NCBI RefSeq assembly: GCF_001427665.1
Contig: NZ_LMHC01000023.1
Span: 551,261-615,260, forward strand
Length of the DNA: 64,000 bases
DNA from: Caulobacter sp. Root655
Lineage (GTDB): Bacteria; Pseudomonadota; Alphaproteobacteria; Caulobacterales; Caulobacteraceae
Direction of reading: 5' to 3'
The notes under the pieces were generated by a model. That model ran no database searches. It saw only the letters and a list, made by a program, of their open reading frames with translations, and was not told the DNA's origin. Position numbers and translations under genes: made by a program. This document shows, piece by piece, positions 42,353 through 50,917 of this stretch (within the stretch, counting starts at the first letter, position 1; each line of letters opens with the position of its first letter).

Positions 42353-43573
42353 CTAGCGCCCGAAATCTCGCGAGAGCGCCAGCATGGCCGCGCGCTGCGG
42401 CACCGAATACTCGTCGACGGCGCCTTCGTCGCCCTCGCGGATGGCCTTAAGCAGGGCCGGGGTCATGGCCGACGACAGCGACCAGTTCCAATAGCGCAGC
42501 ACGGTCTGGGCGCGGTCCACGGCCACCGTGTCGAACGCCGCCAGCACGCGTTCGAGGCCCGGCGCCGGCGCGCCGGCCGAGTCGGTCTCCGGCCGCCGCA
42601 ACCCGCGCCACAAGGCCCGTACGGCGCCGCGCGGCAGGCCGGTGGCCTTGCACAGGATGGCCAGCGGCTCGCCGCCGGGGTCGGTGAAGATCTTGGCGCC
42701 GGTCATTGGCTTGAGGCCCGACAGGTAGGAGATCTCCTCGGCGATCTCGCGGGTCATGCCGTTCTGGGCGGCGGAGACGGCGGCCTCCAGGCTGTCGTAG
42801 GGGCTCTTGGCGATCGCCGCGCGATTTCGCTGACGCCGTTCAATGAATTGCAAGGCCTTGCGCGACAACGGGTCCTGCCAGCCTTCCGCCGACGCCAGCG
42901 GGAAGACGTCGCCGACCGCATCCTGCAGGATTTCGCGCGACACGGCGAAGCGTTGCAAAATCGTCCGGCGCGCGTCGGCGTCCGACCACCAGAACATCAC
43001 GTAGGCGTGGCTGGGCCGCAGTTCCGGACGCTTGAGCAGCAGGGCGATCAGGTTCGGGTTGTCGCGGGTCGCCGCGACGATGTTCTCCAGCCCCTGGTGA
43101 CTGAAGCGCACCAGCTCGTTCTTCAGCAGGATCTCGGTGACGGCCGTTTCGTCCATGTCGACCAGGGCATCGGCCACCACCTCGCTGACCCCGCGCCGCT
43201 GGGCGATCAGCCGGCGATGGTCGTGGCCGGCGTTGTAAAGGCAGTTGATCAGGTCGGCGTCGCTGAGGTTGGGCGAGTTCTCGAGCAGGGCGCGGGCCAC
43301 CGGCAGTTCGTCGCGCAGCAGCAGGCGGACCAGCACGCCGGGCATCTCGGTCAGGTTGGCCAGGCGCCGGGCCACCTTCTCGCGTTCGCCCACGACGGCG
43401 TCGCGCAGCATCTCGACCAGCAGGTCGGCGGTCACCGAGCGCTCGAAGGCGTTGATGCGGCTGGCCGGCAGGCACAGCACGTCGGCCAGCCGCTTGAGCA
43501 AGGCGGCGCGCGAGCGGTGCGCGACGACCGGCTCGGGCTGGGGGCTGTCGAAGGGCGTGGCGTGATCGTTCAT
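42353..43573 (-). CDS. DUF2336 domain protein
   Basis: 406 residues, soluble and all-helical. The N-terminal half is made of repeated helical pairs (LLVEMLRDAVVGEREKVARR, RLANLTEMPGVLVRLLLRDE) in the DUF2336 style, a HEAT-like family frequent in Caulobacter and Rhodospirillales and sometimes near polar or sensory genes. The C-terminal half has a QRAA repeat region. Function unknown; a scaffold role is plausible. It is on the minus strand between mucR and the chemoreceptor, in its own transcript. Confidence 0.8.
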   Translation of the reverse strand: MNDHATPFDSPQPEPVVAHRSRAALLKRLADVLCLPASRINAFERSVTADLLVEMLRDAVVGEREKVARRLANLTEMPGVLVRLLLRDELPVARALLENSPNLSDADLINCLYNAGHDHRRLIAQRRGVSEVVADALVDMDETAVTEILLKNELVRFSHQGLENIVAATRDNPNLIALLLKRPELRPSHAYVMFWWSDADARRTILQRFAVSREILQDAVGDVFPLASAEGWQDPLSRKALQFIERRQRNRAAIAKSPYDSLEAAVSAAQNGMTREIAEEISYLSGLKPMTGAKIFTDPGGEPLAILCKATGLPRGAVRALWRGLRRPETDSAGAPAPGLERVLAAFDTVAVDRAQTVLRYWNWSLSSAMTPALLKAIREGDEGAVDEYSVPQRAAMLALSRDFGR

Positions 43574-43699
43574 GGTCGTCCTGACGGAAAACCGCCGTGC
43601 TCAAATCTAGACCAGAACGCCCTTAACGTCGGATGAGCGGCCGGCACGATCGCCTCCTGGCCTGGACGCTGCGGGCGGGGCGGCCTGGCTCCGCCACGC

Positions 43700-45187
43700 C
43701 TAGAATTCCCGCCACTCGCCGGGTCGCGAACGCGGCTCGATCTTAAGCGCGTTGGCGCCCTGCACATAGCGTTCGCGAAAAGCTTCCCGGCGCGGCGCGG
43801 CGGGGGCCTCGCGACGCTCGCGATCCTGGCGCGGGCGGTATTCATGGACCTCGGCGCCCACCTGGAAGCGGCCGATCAGGCGCTCCAGCTCGGCGGCCTC
43901 CGAGGCCAGGGCGTGGCTGGCGGCGGTCGATTGCTCGACCATGGCGGCATTCTGCTGGGTGACCTGGTCCATCTGGTTGACCGCGACATTGACCTCGGCC
44001 AGGCCGACGGCCTGCTCCTTGGACGAGGCGGCGATCTCGCCGACCAGGTCGTTGATCTCGTCCACCTGGGCCAGGATCTGGTCGAGGGTCTGGCCGGTCT
44101 CGCCGACCAGCTTGACGCCCTTGCCGACCTGTTCGCTGGAGGCGCGGATCAGGCTCTTGATCTCCTTGGCCGCCTCGGCCGAGCGCTGGGCCAGGGCCCG
44201 CACTTCCTGCGCCACCACCGCGAAGCCGCGACCGGCGTCGCCGGCCCGGGCGGCCTCCACCCCGGCGTTCAGCGCCAGCAGGTTGGTCTGGAAAGCGATC
44301 TCGTCGATCACCCCGATGATCTGGGTGATCGACTGCGACGACTTTTCGATGCCGCCCATGGCCTCGACGGCCTCGCGCACTACCTTGCCGCTGCGCTCGG
44401 CGTTGGCCTTGGTGCTCTGGGTGACGCCGCGCGCCTTCTCGGCGCTGTCGGAACTGCGACGAACGGTGGCGGTGATCTGGTCGAGGGCGGCGGCGGTCTG
44501 CTCCAGGCCCGCGGCCTGGCGTTCCGTACGCCGCGACAGGTCGTCGGCGGCGGTCGAGATTTCGCCGCAGCCGCCGCGGATGCTGCGGGCGGCGCCCAGG
44601 ATGCCGGCCATGGTCTGCTGCAGGCTTTCCACGGCGGCGTTGAAATCGCGCGGCGCCTTGCGGGCCTCGCCGTCGAAGCCGTCCTCGCGCATCCGCCAGA
44701 TCAGGTCGCCGTCGGCCAGCTTCTCCATGCCCTCGCCGAGGGTCGCCACGGCGGCGGCCTGGCTTCGGGCGAAGGCCGCGACCTCGTCGGCCCGGCGCTG
44801 GCGCTCGGCCTCGGCGACGGCGCGTTCGGCCTCCCGCTCGGCGCGGTGGCGCTCGTTCCTGGCCAGGTCGTGGCGGAAACCGTCCAGGGCGCGGGCCACC
44901 GCCCCGATCTCGTGATCGTCAGCCCCGCCGACCGGTTGCTCGTAGCGTCCGGCGCCCAGCCCTTCCACCGATCGCGTCAAGCCGGCCATGGCCCGCCGCG
45001 ACGCCGCGCTCCAGGCCAGGATCAGCAGGGCCAAGGTCCCGACCAGCGTCGCCAGTCCGGCCACGACGAACGGCGAGGCCAGGCCGGCGCCCGCGGCGAG
45101 CGCCCAGCCGATCTGACCCAGCCCCGCCAACAACCCCGTCACGACGATCAGCTTCCAGCCCAAGGACAGCCGATTGAACCCGTTCAT
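43700..45187 (-). CDS. Methyl-accepting chemotaxis protein
   Basis: 495 residues. Two closely spaced membrane helices (about 13-33 and 39-57) leave almost no periplasmic sensor, so the signal is likely membrane- or cytoplasm-derived. A HAMP-like linker (about 62-115) is followed by the signalling domain with the hairpin tip DEIAFQTNLLALNAGVEAAR and adjacent GRGFAVVAQEVRALAQRS. A C-terminal Arg-rich tail (RERREAPAAPRREAFRERY) replaces the CheR-docking pentapeptide. The ATG at 45187 has GGAG seven bases upstream. A CtrA-type box 51 bp upstream suggests expression with the flagellar programme. Confidence 0.94.
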   Translation of the reverse strand: MNGFNRLSLGWKLIVVTGLLAGLGQIGWALAAGAGLASPFVVAGLATLVGTLALLILAWSAASRRAMAGLTRSVEGLGAGRYEQPVGGADDHEIGAVARALDGFRHDLARNERHRAEREAERAVAEAERQRRADEVAAFARSQAAAVATLGEGMEKLADGDLIWRMREDGFDGEARKAPRDFNAAVESLQQTMAGILGAARSIRGGCGEISTAADDLSRRTERQAAGLEQTAAALDQITATVRRSSDSAEKARGVTQSTKANAERSGKVVREAVEAMGGIEKSSQSITQIIGVIDEIAFQTNLLALNAGVEAARAGDAGRGFAVVAQEVRALAQRSAEAAKEIKSLIRASSEQVGKGVKLVGETGQTLDQILAQVDEINDLVGEIAASSKEQAVGLAEVNVAVNQMDQVTQQNAAMVEQSTAASHALASEAAELERLIGRFQVGAEVHEYRPRQDRERREAPAAPRREAFRERYVQGANALKIEPRSRPGEWREF

Positions 45188-45237
45188 CCCGAATCTCCGC
45201 CCCATCGAGGGGATGGTCCAGCAATGGCGGCTGATTC

Positions 45238-45254
45238 CTAATGGCGCATTAACC
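45238..45254 (+). promoter_or_regulatory. CtrA-type box upstream of the chemoreceptor
   Basis: CTAA-TGGCGCA-TTAACC is a one-mismatch match to TTAA-N7-TTAACC, 51 bp before the start of the chemotaxis protein. Chemotaxis and motility genes are common CtrA targets in Caulobacter. Confidence 0.6.
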
Positions 45255-45347
45255 ATGATGTCGCTGCGACGTTCTGGCCGCGCTTGACGGGCGTCGGTGG
45301 CCGCACGACGCTGGTCGCCACCGGGGCCAAAGGCCGGGGGGATGGCG

Positions 45348-46016
45348 ATGCATCGGATCTCGGACGCCATGGCCGCCTTGCGAGCGGCGGCCACCGACCA
45401 CGACCTGGCCAATCTCGCGCGGTTCGGCATCGACGCGCCCAACGCCTTGGGCGTGTCGATGGCCAACCTGCAGAAGATCGCCAAGCGCCTGGGCCGCGAT
45501 CACGACCTGGCCGCCGCGCTCTGGGAAACCGGCCAGTACGAAGCCCGGATGCTGGCCAGCCTGGTCGATGATCCGGCCCAGGTGACGCCCGGGCAGATGG
45601 ACGCGTGGCGGGCCGGGTTCGACAACTGGGCGATCGTCGACACCGTCTGTTTCAAGCTGTTCGACCAGTCACCGCACGCCTTCGCCAAGGTGACCGAGTG
45701 GGCTGCTTTGAACGACGAGTTCGGCCGGCGCGCGGCCTTCGCCCTGCTGGCCTGCCTGGCGCTACACCGAAAGGGCGGCGACGACCAGCCGTTCCTCGAC
45801 GGCCTGATCCTGATCGAGGGCGCGGCCGGCGACGACCGCAACTTCGTCAAGAAGGGCGTGAACTGGGCGCTGCGGGCGATCGGCGGTCGCAAGAGCCCGG
45901 CGCTCAAGGCCGCCGCCCTGGAAACCGCCCGCCGCCTGGCCGCCTCGCCCGACGCCGCGCCGCGCTGGGTGGGCAAGGACGCGCTGCGGGCCCTGACCAA
46001 GGCCGCGAAGGGCTGA
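45348..46016 (+). CDS. DNA alkylation repair protein (AlkD-like)
   Basis: 222 residues of helical repeats. The characteristic segments are NALGVSMANLQKIAKRLGRD (N-terminal hinge) and FDNWAIVDTVCFKLFDQSP, which matches the DNW-x-VD motif of AlkD/HEAT-like glycosylases that remove bulky or positively charged adducts (3mA, 7mG). Family members range from active glycosylases to structural relatives. Six G residues before the ATG at 45348 fix this start over one six bases earlier. Confidence 0.88.
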   Translation: MHRISDAMAALRAAATDHDLANLARFGIDAPNALGVSMANLQKIAKRLGRDHDLAAALWETGQYEARMLASLVDDPAQVTPGQMDAWRAGFDNWAIVDTVCFKLFDQSPHAFAKVTEWAALNDEFGRRAAFALLACLALHRKGGDDQPFLDGLILIEGAAGDDRNFVKKGVNWALRAIGGRKSPALKAAALETARRLAASPDAAPRWVGKDALRALTKAAKG

Positions 46017-46096
46017 AACACGGAAATCTGGCGAACCCTGTCGGATTTGGACCGCCCCGAACGTCCTTTGTCCAACCGCCGTGAAGGAGAGACCCG

Positions 46097-46522
46097 ATGA
46101 GTGACCTGGCTTTGGGCACGAAGCCCCCTCGCCGTCTTGGCCGCGGCGTCATCGCGGTCGTCGCCGGCTTCGCGACGGTCGTCGTGCTGTCGATCGCCAC
46201 CGACGCCGTGCTGCACGCGCTGAAGGTCTATCCGCCGCCCGAGCAGGGCCTGCACGATCCGCTGCTGAACCTGCTGGCCCTGGCCTATCGCAGCGTTTTC
46301 ACGGTAGCGGGCGGCTGGGTCACCGCCCGGCTCGCGCCGAGCACGCCGCGGCGCCACGCCTTCATCCTGGGCGTCCTGGGCCTGGTCGCGGGCACGGCCG
46401 GGGTGATCGCCAGCTGGAACCTGAACCTCGGCCCGCACTGGTATCCGATCGCCCTGGCGGTCAGCGGCCTGCCTCTGTGCTGGCTGGGCGGCGTGCTGGC
46501 GACCAAGGGGCGAGCGGCATGA
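46097..46522 (+). CDS. Four-helix membrane protein, unknown
   Basis: 141 residues with hydrophobic segments at about 17-39, 56-76, 87-107 and 113-131. Charged, Arg-rich N-terminus (KPPRRLGRG) in the cytoplasm. AAGGAGAG precedes the ATG, a strong ribosome binding site. The topology resembles small integral membrane proteins of the DUF-type; no transport motif is visible. Function unknown. An ATG overlapping the stop (46519) begins a 55-codon Arg/Pro/Gly-rich frame that looks like noise. Confidence 0.7.
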   Translation: MSDLALGTKPPRRLGRGVIAVVAGFATVVVLSIATDAVLHALKVYPPPEQGLHDPLLNLLALAYRSVFTVAGGWVTARLAPSTPRRHAFILGVLGLVAGTAGVIASWNLNLGPHWYPIALAVSGLPLCWLGGVLATKGRAA

Positions 46523-46675
46523 GACTGCCTCGAAGCGGCTGGTCGATCGCCCTGGAGGCGGTGCGGGAGCGTCGCGGACACCCGCCCGCGCCCGTGTCGT
46601 CGCCGATCGGCGCCTCGGCGCGCCACGAGGGCGGCTCCCCTCCCCGGCGCGGCGGCGATCCCGGCCCCGGACGGA

Positions 46676-47179
46676 CTAGCGGCTGATCCCGACCGCCCGC
46701 GCCCGCCGCAGCAACAGGCGGTCCCAGTCGCCGCCCTCCGTCGCCCAGACCTGGTCGTTCAGCTTCTTGAAGACCAACACGCCGTGGCGGGTGGCGTCGG
46801 CCATCACAATCTCGCCGCCGGGGCCGATCCGCCAGGCGTAGAGGTCGTCCCAGTGCGGGACCGCGCCCTTGCAGCGCTTGGACGCGACCAGCTGGTAGCC
46901 GCCGATCACGCCCGCCGCGTTGAACCGCACGGTGCAGGTCGATGCGCCCTCGCCGTCCTTGCCGACCACCCACGACCCGACGAAGGCCTTGGGCCCCTTC
47001 GGCATCGCGTCGCTGGGCGGGGTCTTGGTCTTGCGCGTCTTGGCCATCTGGCCGGTCAGGTCGGCGGCCCCGGCATAGGGCGATGGCTTGGCCGCCCCGA
47101 CCACGGTCGGGTCGTCCCGGGCGTGGGCCAAGACAGGAATGACCGTCGCCAGGACGGCCAGCAGCGCGATCCTATGCAT
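46676..47179 (-). CDS. AprI/Inh-type metalloprotease-inhibitor domain protein, secreted
   Basis: 167 residues with a signal peptide (ending at about LAHA). The C-terminal domain (about 65-160) fits the Inh/AprI fold: FVGSWVV, CTVRFNAAGVIGGYQLVAS, a second Cys in SKRCKGAVPHW (likely one disulfide), WRIGPGGEIVMADATRHG and VLVFKK. The family contains inhibitors of serralysin-type metalloproteases, but many members are just secreted beta-barrel domains. No serralysin gene is seen in the window. Single gene. Confidence 0.72.
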   Translation of the reverse strand: MHRIALLAVLATVIPVLAHARDDPTVVGAAKPSPYAGAADLTGQMAKTRKTKTPPSDAMPKGPKAFVGSWVVGKDGEGASTCTVRFNAAGVIGGYQLVASKRCKGAVPHWDDLYAWRIGPGGEIVMADATRHGVLVFKKLNDQVWATEGGDWDRLLLRRARAVGISR

Positions 47180-47241
47180 GGATTTCCCTCCGTTCGACCG
47201 GAGCGGATCACGACGGGCGGCGTGCGTCCAGCGTGCGCGGT

Positions 47242-48159
47242 TCAGACCCGCTCGACCAACACCCCGGGCCGGCTGGCGTCCAGCCCGAAGGTCACCGGCA
47301 GGTGACGCACGTGCGGGGTCTGCAGGTTCAGCGCCTTGGCCCCGCGCGCCACGGCCAGCTTGCCCAGGGCCGTGGGGCCAAAACCGTTCTGGACCTTGGG
47401 CCGCGCGCCCAGCCGCCGGCGCAGTACACCGTTGGCGTAGATGACGTTGGCCCGCATCAGGGCCGGCGGGGTCATGAACTCGATCGAGATCGAGACGTTG
47501 AGCATCGGGCCGTTCTCGATCCGGTGCGGGGCGTTCTGCTTCCAGGTGACCATGGTCCCCGGCGTCAGGTCGTAGGCCTGGGCGCCGTCATCCCAGGCGG
47601 GCTCGAAGGCGAACTGCTCGGCCGTCTCGCGCAGCACGATCTTCTCCAGCGCCAGTTCGCCGACATAGGGGTCGGCGACCGGATAGACCCAGACCTTCTT
47701 GCGGCCGCGCACCTGCCACAGCGACACCAGCGGCACGTCCAGATGGTAGAACACCTGGGCGTTGGCCGAGCTGATCAGCATGCCCAGGTCGCGCTTGAAG
47801 GTGCGCAGGCCGGGCACGTGGGCCTCCTTATCGGCGAAGATCTCGTCGCAGAGGGCGGCGTATTCCGGGACGAAGTCGTTGGTGCGGCGCAGGTTCAGCC
47901 AGATGCGGCCGGCCTTGGCGGCCTCCAGGAGCTGGTCGCCGGAAAGGTTTCCCGCCGCGCCCTTGCGCCAGGTGGTCCAGGCCTTGGGGTCCTCGCCCAT
48001 GGTGAAGACGCCCAGCTGGTCGCGCGGATACTGGTCGAGCAGCCGCGCCAGGCCCTCGTCGTCGAACATCGGCCGCTCGTGCAGGCCATGCTGGAAGGTC
48101 AGGTTCTCGGCGCCGAAGGCCTTGGCCTTGTCGGCGGTCCAATCGCTGATGATGCTCAC
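47242..48159 (-). CDS. Cupin/JmjC-like protein of unknown function
   Basis: 305 residues, soluble. A JmjC-like cupin region (about 150-260) is suggested by QVFYHLDVPLVSLWQVRG, RKKVWVYPVADP and GTMVTWKQNAPHRIEN, where His and Asp could bind iron or another metal. The N-terminal half carries an acidic segment (FTMGEDPKAWTTWRKG). GTG at 48159 has GGAGGACC upstream and overlaps the previous stop by 4 bp (GTGA), so it is coupled to the GT2 gene. It may hydroxylate or bind a component of the glycan made by its operon; function unknown. Confidence 0.72.
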   Translation of the reverse strand: MSIISDWTADKAKAFGAENLTFQHGLHERPMFDDEGLARLLDQYPRDQLGVFTMGEDPKAWTTWRKGAAGNLSGDQLLEAAKAGRIWLNLRRTNDFVPEYAALCDEIFADKEAHVPGLRTFKRDLGMLISSANAQVFYHLDVPLVSLWQVRGRKKVWVYPVADPYVGELALEKIVLRETAEQFAFEPAWDDGAQAYDLTPGTMVTWKQNAPHRIENGPMLNVSISIEFMTPPALMRANVIYANGVLRRRLGARPKVQNGFGPTALGKLAVARGAKALNLQTPHVRHLPVTFGLDASRPGVLVERV

Positions 48160-49073
48160 GCGGTCCTCCCGTAGAACTGGATCTTGAAGGGACCCCACCA
48201 GAGGGTCTTGCCCAGGCCGCGGGCGGCGCGGTCCAGCCACTCGGCCCGGTCGCCGGCCCGGGTCAGCCACTTGAAGCCGGCCACGACGCCGAACACGGCG
48301 GCCTGCGCGACGCCGACCGCCATCCAGCGGGCGACGCCCAGGCGGTCGGGCGGGCTGGCGGCGGCGCAATGGGCCGAGGGGCCCTGGCCGTAGGCGAAGG
48401 CGCGGCGGATCGTGTAGTCCAGGGTCAGGCGGTCGGGCACGGGGTCTTCCCAGACCCAGGCCGCGGGCTCCCAGGCGAAGCGCGCGCCGCCGGCCCGCAT
48501 GTGACCGAACAGCATGTCGTCCTCGCCGCCGATATGGTTGCGCTCGACCGCGAAGGGCGCGACCGGGTCGGGCAGTGCGGCGCGGCGCAGCAGGCTGTCG
48601 CCGCAGCCGTAGTAATGGTCGATGACACCCGCCTCGGCTTGGCCCTCGCGCGAGAAGAACCGCTCCAGGTAATCGCGATGCGCGGCGACGCCGGCCGGCG
48701 CCCGGGCGCGGACCGGACCGAAGACCACGTCGGCGTCGTAGCGGACCTGGGCGGCCAGCAGCGCCGCCAGCCAGCCGGCCGGAGCCTCCTCGTCGTCGTC
48801 CAGGAAGGCGATCAGTTCACCGCCGGCCCTGGCCATGCCGGCGTTGCGGGCGTTGGCCACGCCGGGGCGCGGTTCGTGGACATAGTGGACGGCAAACGGA
48901 GCCTCGCTGGCCAGGGCGGCGGCCGTGGCCTGCGCCGAGGGCGTCTGATCATTGTCGACGATCACCAGCTCCAGTTCGGCGACATCGACGCCGATCTGGG
49001 CGAACACCGAGCGGGCCGCGACGGCCAGGCCGTCGAGGCGTCGCTGGGTGGGAATCATGACCGTGACGCGCAT
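48156..49073 (-). CDS. Glycosyltransferase family 2
   Basis: 305 residues with the GT2 opening RVTVMIPTQRRLDGLAVAAR, nucleotide-sugar region LELVIVDNDQTP, the metal-binding DDD motif (IAFLDDDEEAPAGWLAALL) and a later acidic segment (GGEDDMLFGHMRAGG). A hydrophobic stretch near the C-terminus (about 255-275) may hold it to the membrane. It transfers a sugar to a polysaccharide or lipid-linked intermediate. It is the middle gene of a three-gene operon with a FemAB/CelD-like acyltransferase upstream and a cupin/JmjC-like protein downstream. Confidence 0.9.
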   Translation of the reverse strand: MRVTVMIPTQRRLDGLAVAARSVFAQIGVDVAELELVIVDNDQTPSAQATAAALASEAPFAVHYVHEPRPGVANARNAGMARAGGELIAFLDDDEEAPAGWLAALLAAQVRYDADVVFGPVRARAPAGVAAHRDYLERFFSREGQAEAGVIDHYYGCGDSLLRRAALPDPVAPFAVERNHIGGEDDMLFGHMRAGGARFAWEPAAWVWEDPVPDRLTLDYTIRRAFAYGQGPSAHCAAASPPDRLGVARWMAVGVAQAAVFGVVAGFKWLTRAGDRAEWLDRAARGLGKTLWWGPFKIQFYGRTA

Positions 49074-49099
49074 CCGAGCTCCATCCTTTTTTCGGAGTC

Positions 49100-50236
49100 T
49101 TACCCGGCTCGTCTTTGCGCTTGGTTAGCAACGGCGTGGACCAGGCCCCGCACGCGCCCGCCCATGGTGAGTTCGACGCTGGCGATGGCTTCCATGCGCC
49201 GCCGCAGCTTTCCAACCGGACCCGCGCCGCTTCCGCCGGCCAGGGTCCAGACCCCGTCCAGCGAGCTGGCGACGCGTCCGGCCATGCCCGAGGCCGTCGC
49301 CACGCCGTCGCCAATCTGGATCTGGCTCAGCGCATAGGCGCCCTTGTAGTGGTCGTGACCCGGGCCAAGATCGTAGCGCTCCAGGCCCAAGCCCGGCATG
49401 GCGGCGATGGCCCGCATGAAGAAGATCTGCCCCGGCGACCAATCGGCGTAGGCCGGGTTGGTCGAGGCGATCCACGGGTGGTAGACGCCGTTCAACCGCA
49501 CGCCGAAGTGGCCGCTGACCAGCTGACCGCCGGCATAGAGGGTGATCATCAGGCCCTGGAATGGCCCTTCCTGCTTGTGGAACAGGTCCAGCAGCAGGTC
49601 GCGCGTCCAGTCAGGCCGCAGGAAATCGTGGACGCCGGTGCGCTCCAGCTGTTCACGCTTCCAGGTGATCAGCTGGTCAAACGCTTCGCGCGAGCGATCG
49701 GGGCCGACCAGTTCGATGGTCCCCATCTCGCGCTCGAGCTTGTTGTCCAGCCGGCGCCAGTTCTTGATCTTCTTGGGGCTGGCCGCCCGGACGGCCTCCA
49801 GATAGGTCTCGGCGTCGGTGTTGGCCAGGCCGATGACGTGGGCCGTCTTCAGTTCGGCCTGGCCGAACACGCCATGGGGGTCGATCAGGCCGGTGTAGCG
49901 GAACGAGGTCAGATTGGCCGCCCGCAGCACCTCGGCCCCGTTCAGGTCGGCGTCCGGCCTGGAGACCAGACCGTGATAGTCCGACAACGGCGAGCCGATC
50001 GGCCGGGCCAGATGACCGGGACGGCGGTGATGCGGCAGGAAGCCCAGGACCTCGCCCCGACGGCGGATCACCGCCACGCGCGTGTCGTCGCGCACCGCGC
50101 CGACCGCGCGGGCGAAGTCCGGTCCCATCAGCGGGCTGCTGAAGGCCGGTTCGGCCGCCGCCATGTCGCGCCAAATCCGCCGCTCGACGGCGGACAGTTC
50201 GCGCGGGTGAAGGGTTTCAATGTCCAGCATCGCCAT
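49100..50236 (-). CDS. GNAT/FemAB-like acyltransferase (CelD/BcsL type)
   Basis: 378 residues. The C-terminal half carries the GNAT_6 domain: a segment like KKIKNWRRLDNKLEREMG, LMITLYAGGQLVSGHFGVRL and the conserved LGLERYDLGPGHDHYKG. This family, including CelD/BcsL and HfsK, decorates exopolysaccharides such as cellulose or holdfast by N- or O-acylation. AGGA precedes the ATG at 50236. First gene of an operon with a GT2 and a cupin/JmjC-like gene, 26 bp apart, which suggests synthesis of a modified glycan. Confidence 0.85.
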   Translation of the reverse strand: MAMLDIETLHPRELSAVERRIWRDMAAAEPAFSSPLMGPDFARAVGAVRDDTRVAVIRRRGEVLGFLPHHRRPGHLARPIGSPLSDYHGLVSRPDADLNGAEVLRAANLTSFRYTGLIDPHGVFGQAELKTAHVIGLANTDAETYLEAVRAASPKKIKNWRRLDNKLEREMGTIELVGPDRSREAFDQLITWKREQLERTGVHDFLRPDWTRDLLLDLFHKQEGPFQGLMITLYAGGQLVSGHFGVRLNGVYHPWIASTNPAYADWSPGQIFFMRAIAAMPGLGLERYDLGPGHDHYKGAYALSQIQIGDGVATASGMAGRVASSLDGVWTLAGGSGAGPVGKLRRRMEAIASVELTMGGRVRGLVHAVANQAQRRAG

Positions 50237-50319
50237 GTGTCCTAATCCGACCCGGTTAGGGGAATGATGGGACTGGGACTGCAACCGGCGGGCCAAACGT
50301 GTCCCGTTGCGGGAACGGC

Positions 50320-50814
50320 CTAGGCGAAGGTCGCCTTGAGGATGAATTCGAGGCCCTGCCGGTCGACCGCGTCGAAGGCGGCGGGCCTGTCGGAATCGAC
50401 GTCGAACACCGCCAGCAGCGTGCCGGCGGCGTCGAACACCGGCACGACGATCTCGCTGGCCGAACGGCTGTCGCAGGCGATGTGCCCCGGGAAGGCGTGG
50501 ACGTCCTCGACCAGCTGGGTCTGGCCGGTCTCCGCCGCCGTTCCGCAGACGCCGCGGCCGTAGGCGATGCGCAGGCAGCCCAGCGTGCCCTGGTAGGGCC
50601 CGACCACCAGTTCGCGGTCCTTGGTCGGATCCACCACGTAGAAGCCGGTCCAGAAATAGTGGTCGAAGCTGCTGGCCAGCATCGAGGCCACGGTCGCCAT
50701 CCGGGCGGTGAGGTTGCCCTCTCCGTCCAGCACCGAGGCGATCTCCTGCGCCACTTCGGCGTAGCGGGCGGCCTTGTCGGCGGTCAGGGTCTTGTCGTTG
50801 AAAGCTTCAGCCAT
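50320..50814 (-). CDS. Free methionine-(R)-sulfoxide reductase, GAF domain
   Basis: 164 residues, a single GAF domain. Conserved segments are FWTGFYVVD, VGPYQGTLGCLRIAYGRGVCG and HIACDSRSASEIVVPVFD. Cys80, Cys90 and Cys114 have the same spacing (10 and 24) as the catalytic and resolving cysteines of the yeast enzyme (91, 101, 125). It reduces free L-methionine-(R)-sulfoxide, using thioredoxin, and protects against oxidative damage. Single gene in the cytoplasm. Confidence 0.93.
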   Translation of the reverse strand: MAEAFNDKTLTADKAARYAEVAQEIASVLDGEGNLTARMATVASMLASSFDHYFWTGFYVVDPTKDRELVVGPYQGTLGCLRIAYGRGVCGTAAETGQTQLVEDVHAFPGHIACDSRSASEIVVPVFDAAGTLLAVFDVDSDRPAAFDAVDRQGLEFILKATFA

Positions 50815-50891
50815 GGCGGGGATATAGCGCGTCCTGCGGCGGATGCGAGGGGGGCGAGCGAAGCAGGCCGCGGAGGTTCAACACGCGCGCG

Positions 50892-50912
50892 CCCTCTCTC
50901 TATGAGAGAGGG
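50892..50912 (-). terminator. Hairpin after the enoyl-CoA hydratase gene
   Basis: CCCTCTCTC (50892-50900), TAT, GAGAGAGGG (50904-50912): a perfect 9-bp stem directly after the stop of the hydratase gene at 50918. Related in motif to the CCCTCTCCC repeats. Confidence 0.65.
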
Positions 50913-50917
50913 TGTCT

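Noticed and set aside
46519..46686. A 55-codon frame overlapping the stop of the membrane protein at 46522
   Set aside because: Composition is Arg/Gly/Pro-rich with no domain; the ATGA overlap alone is not enough evidence.
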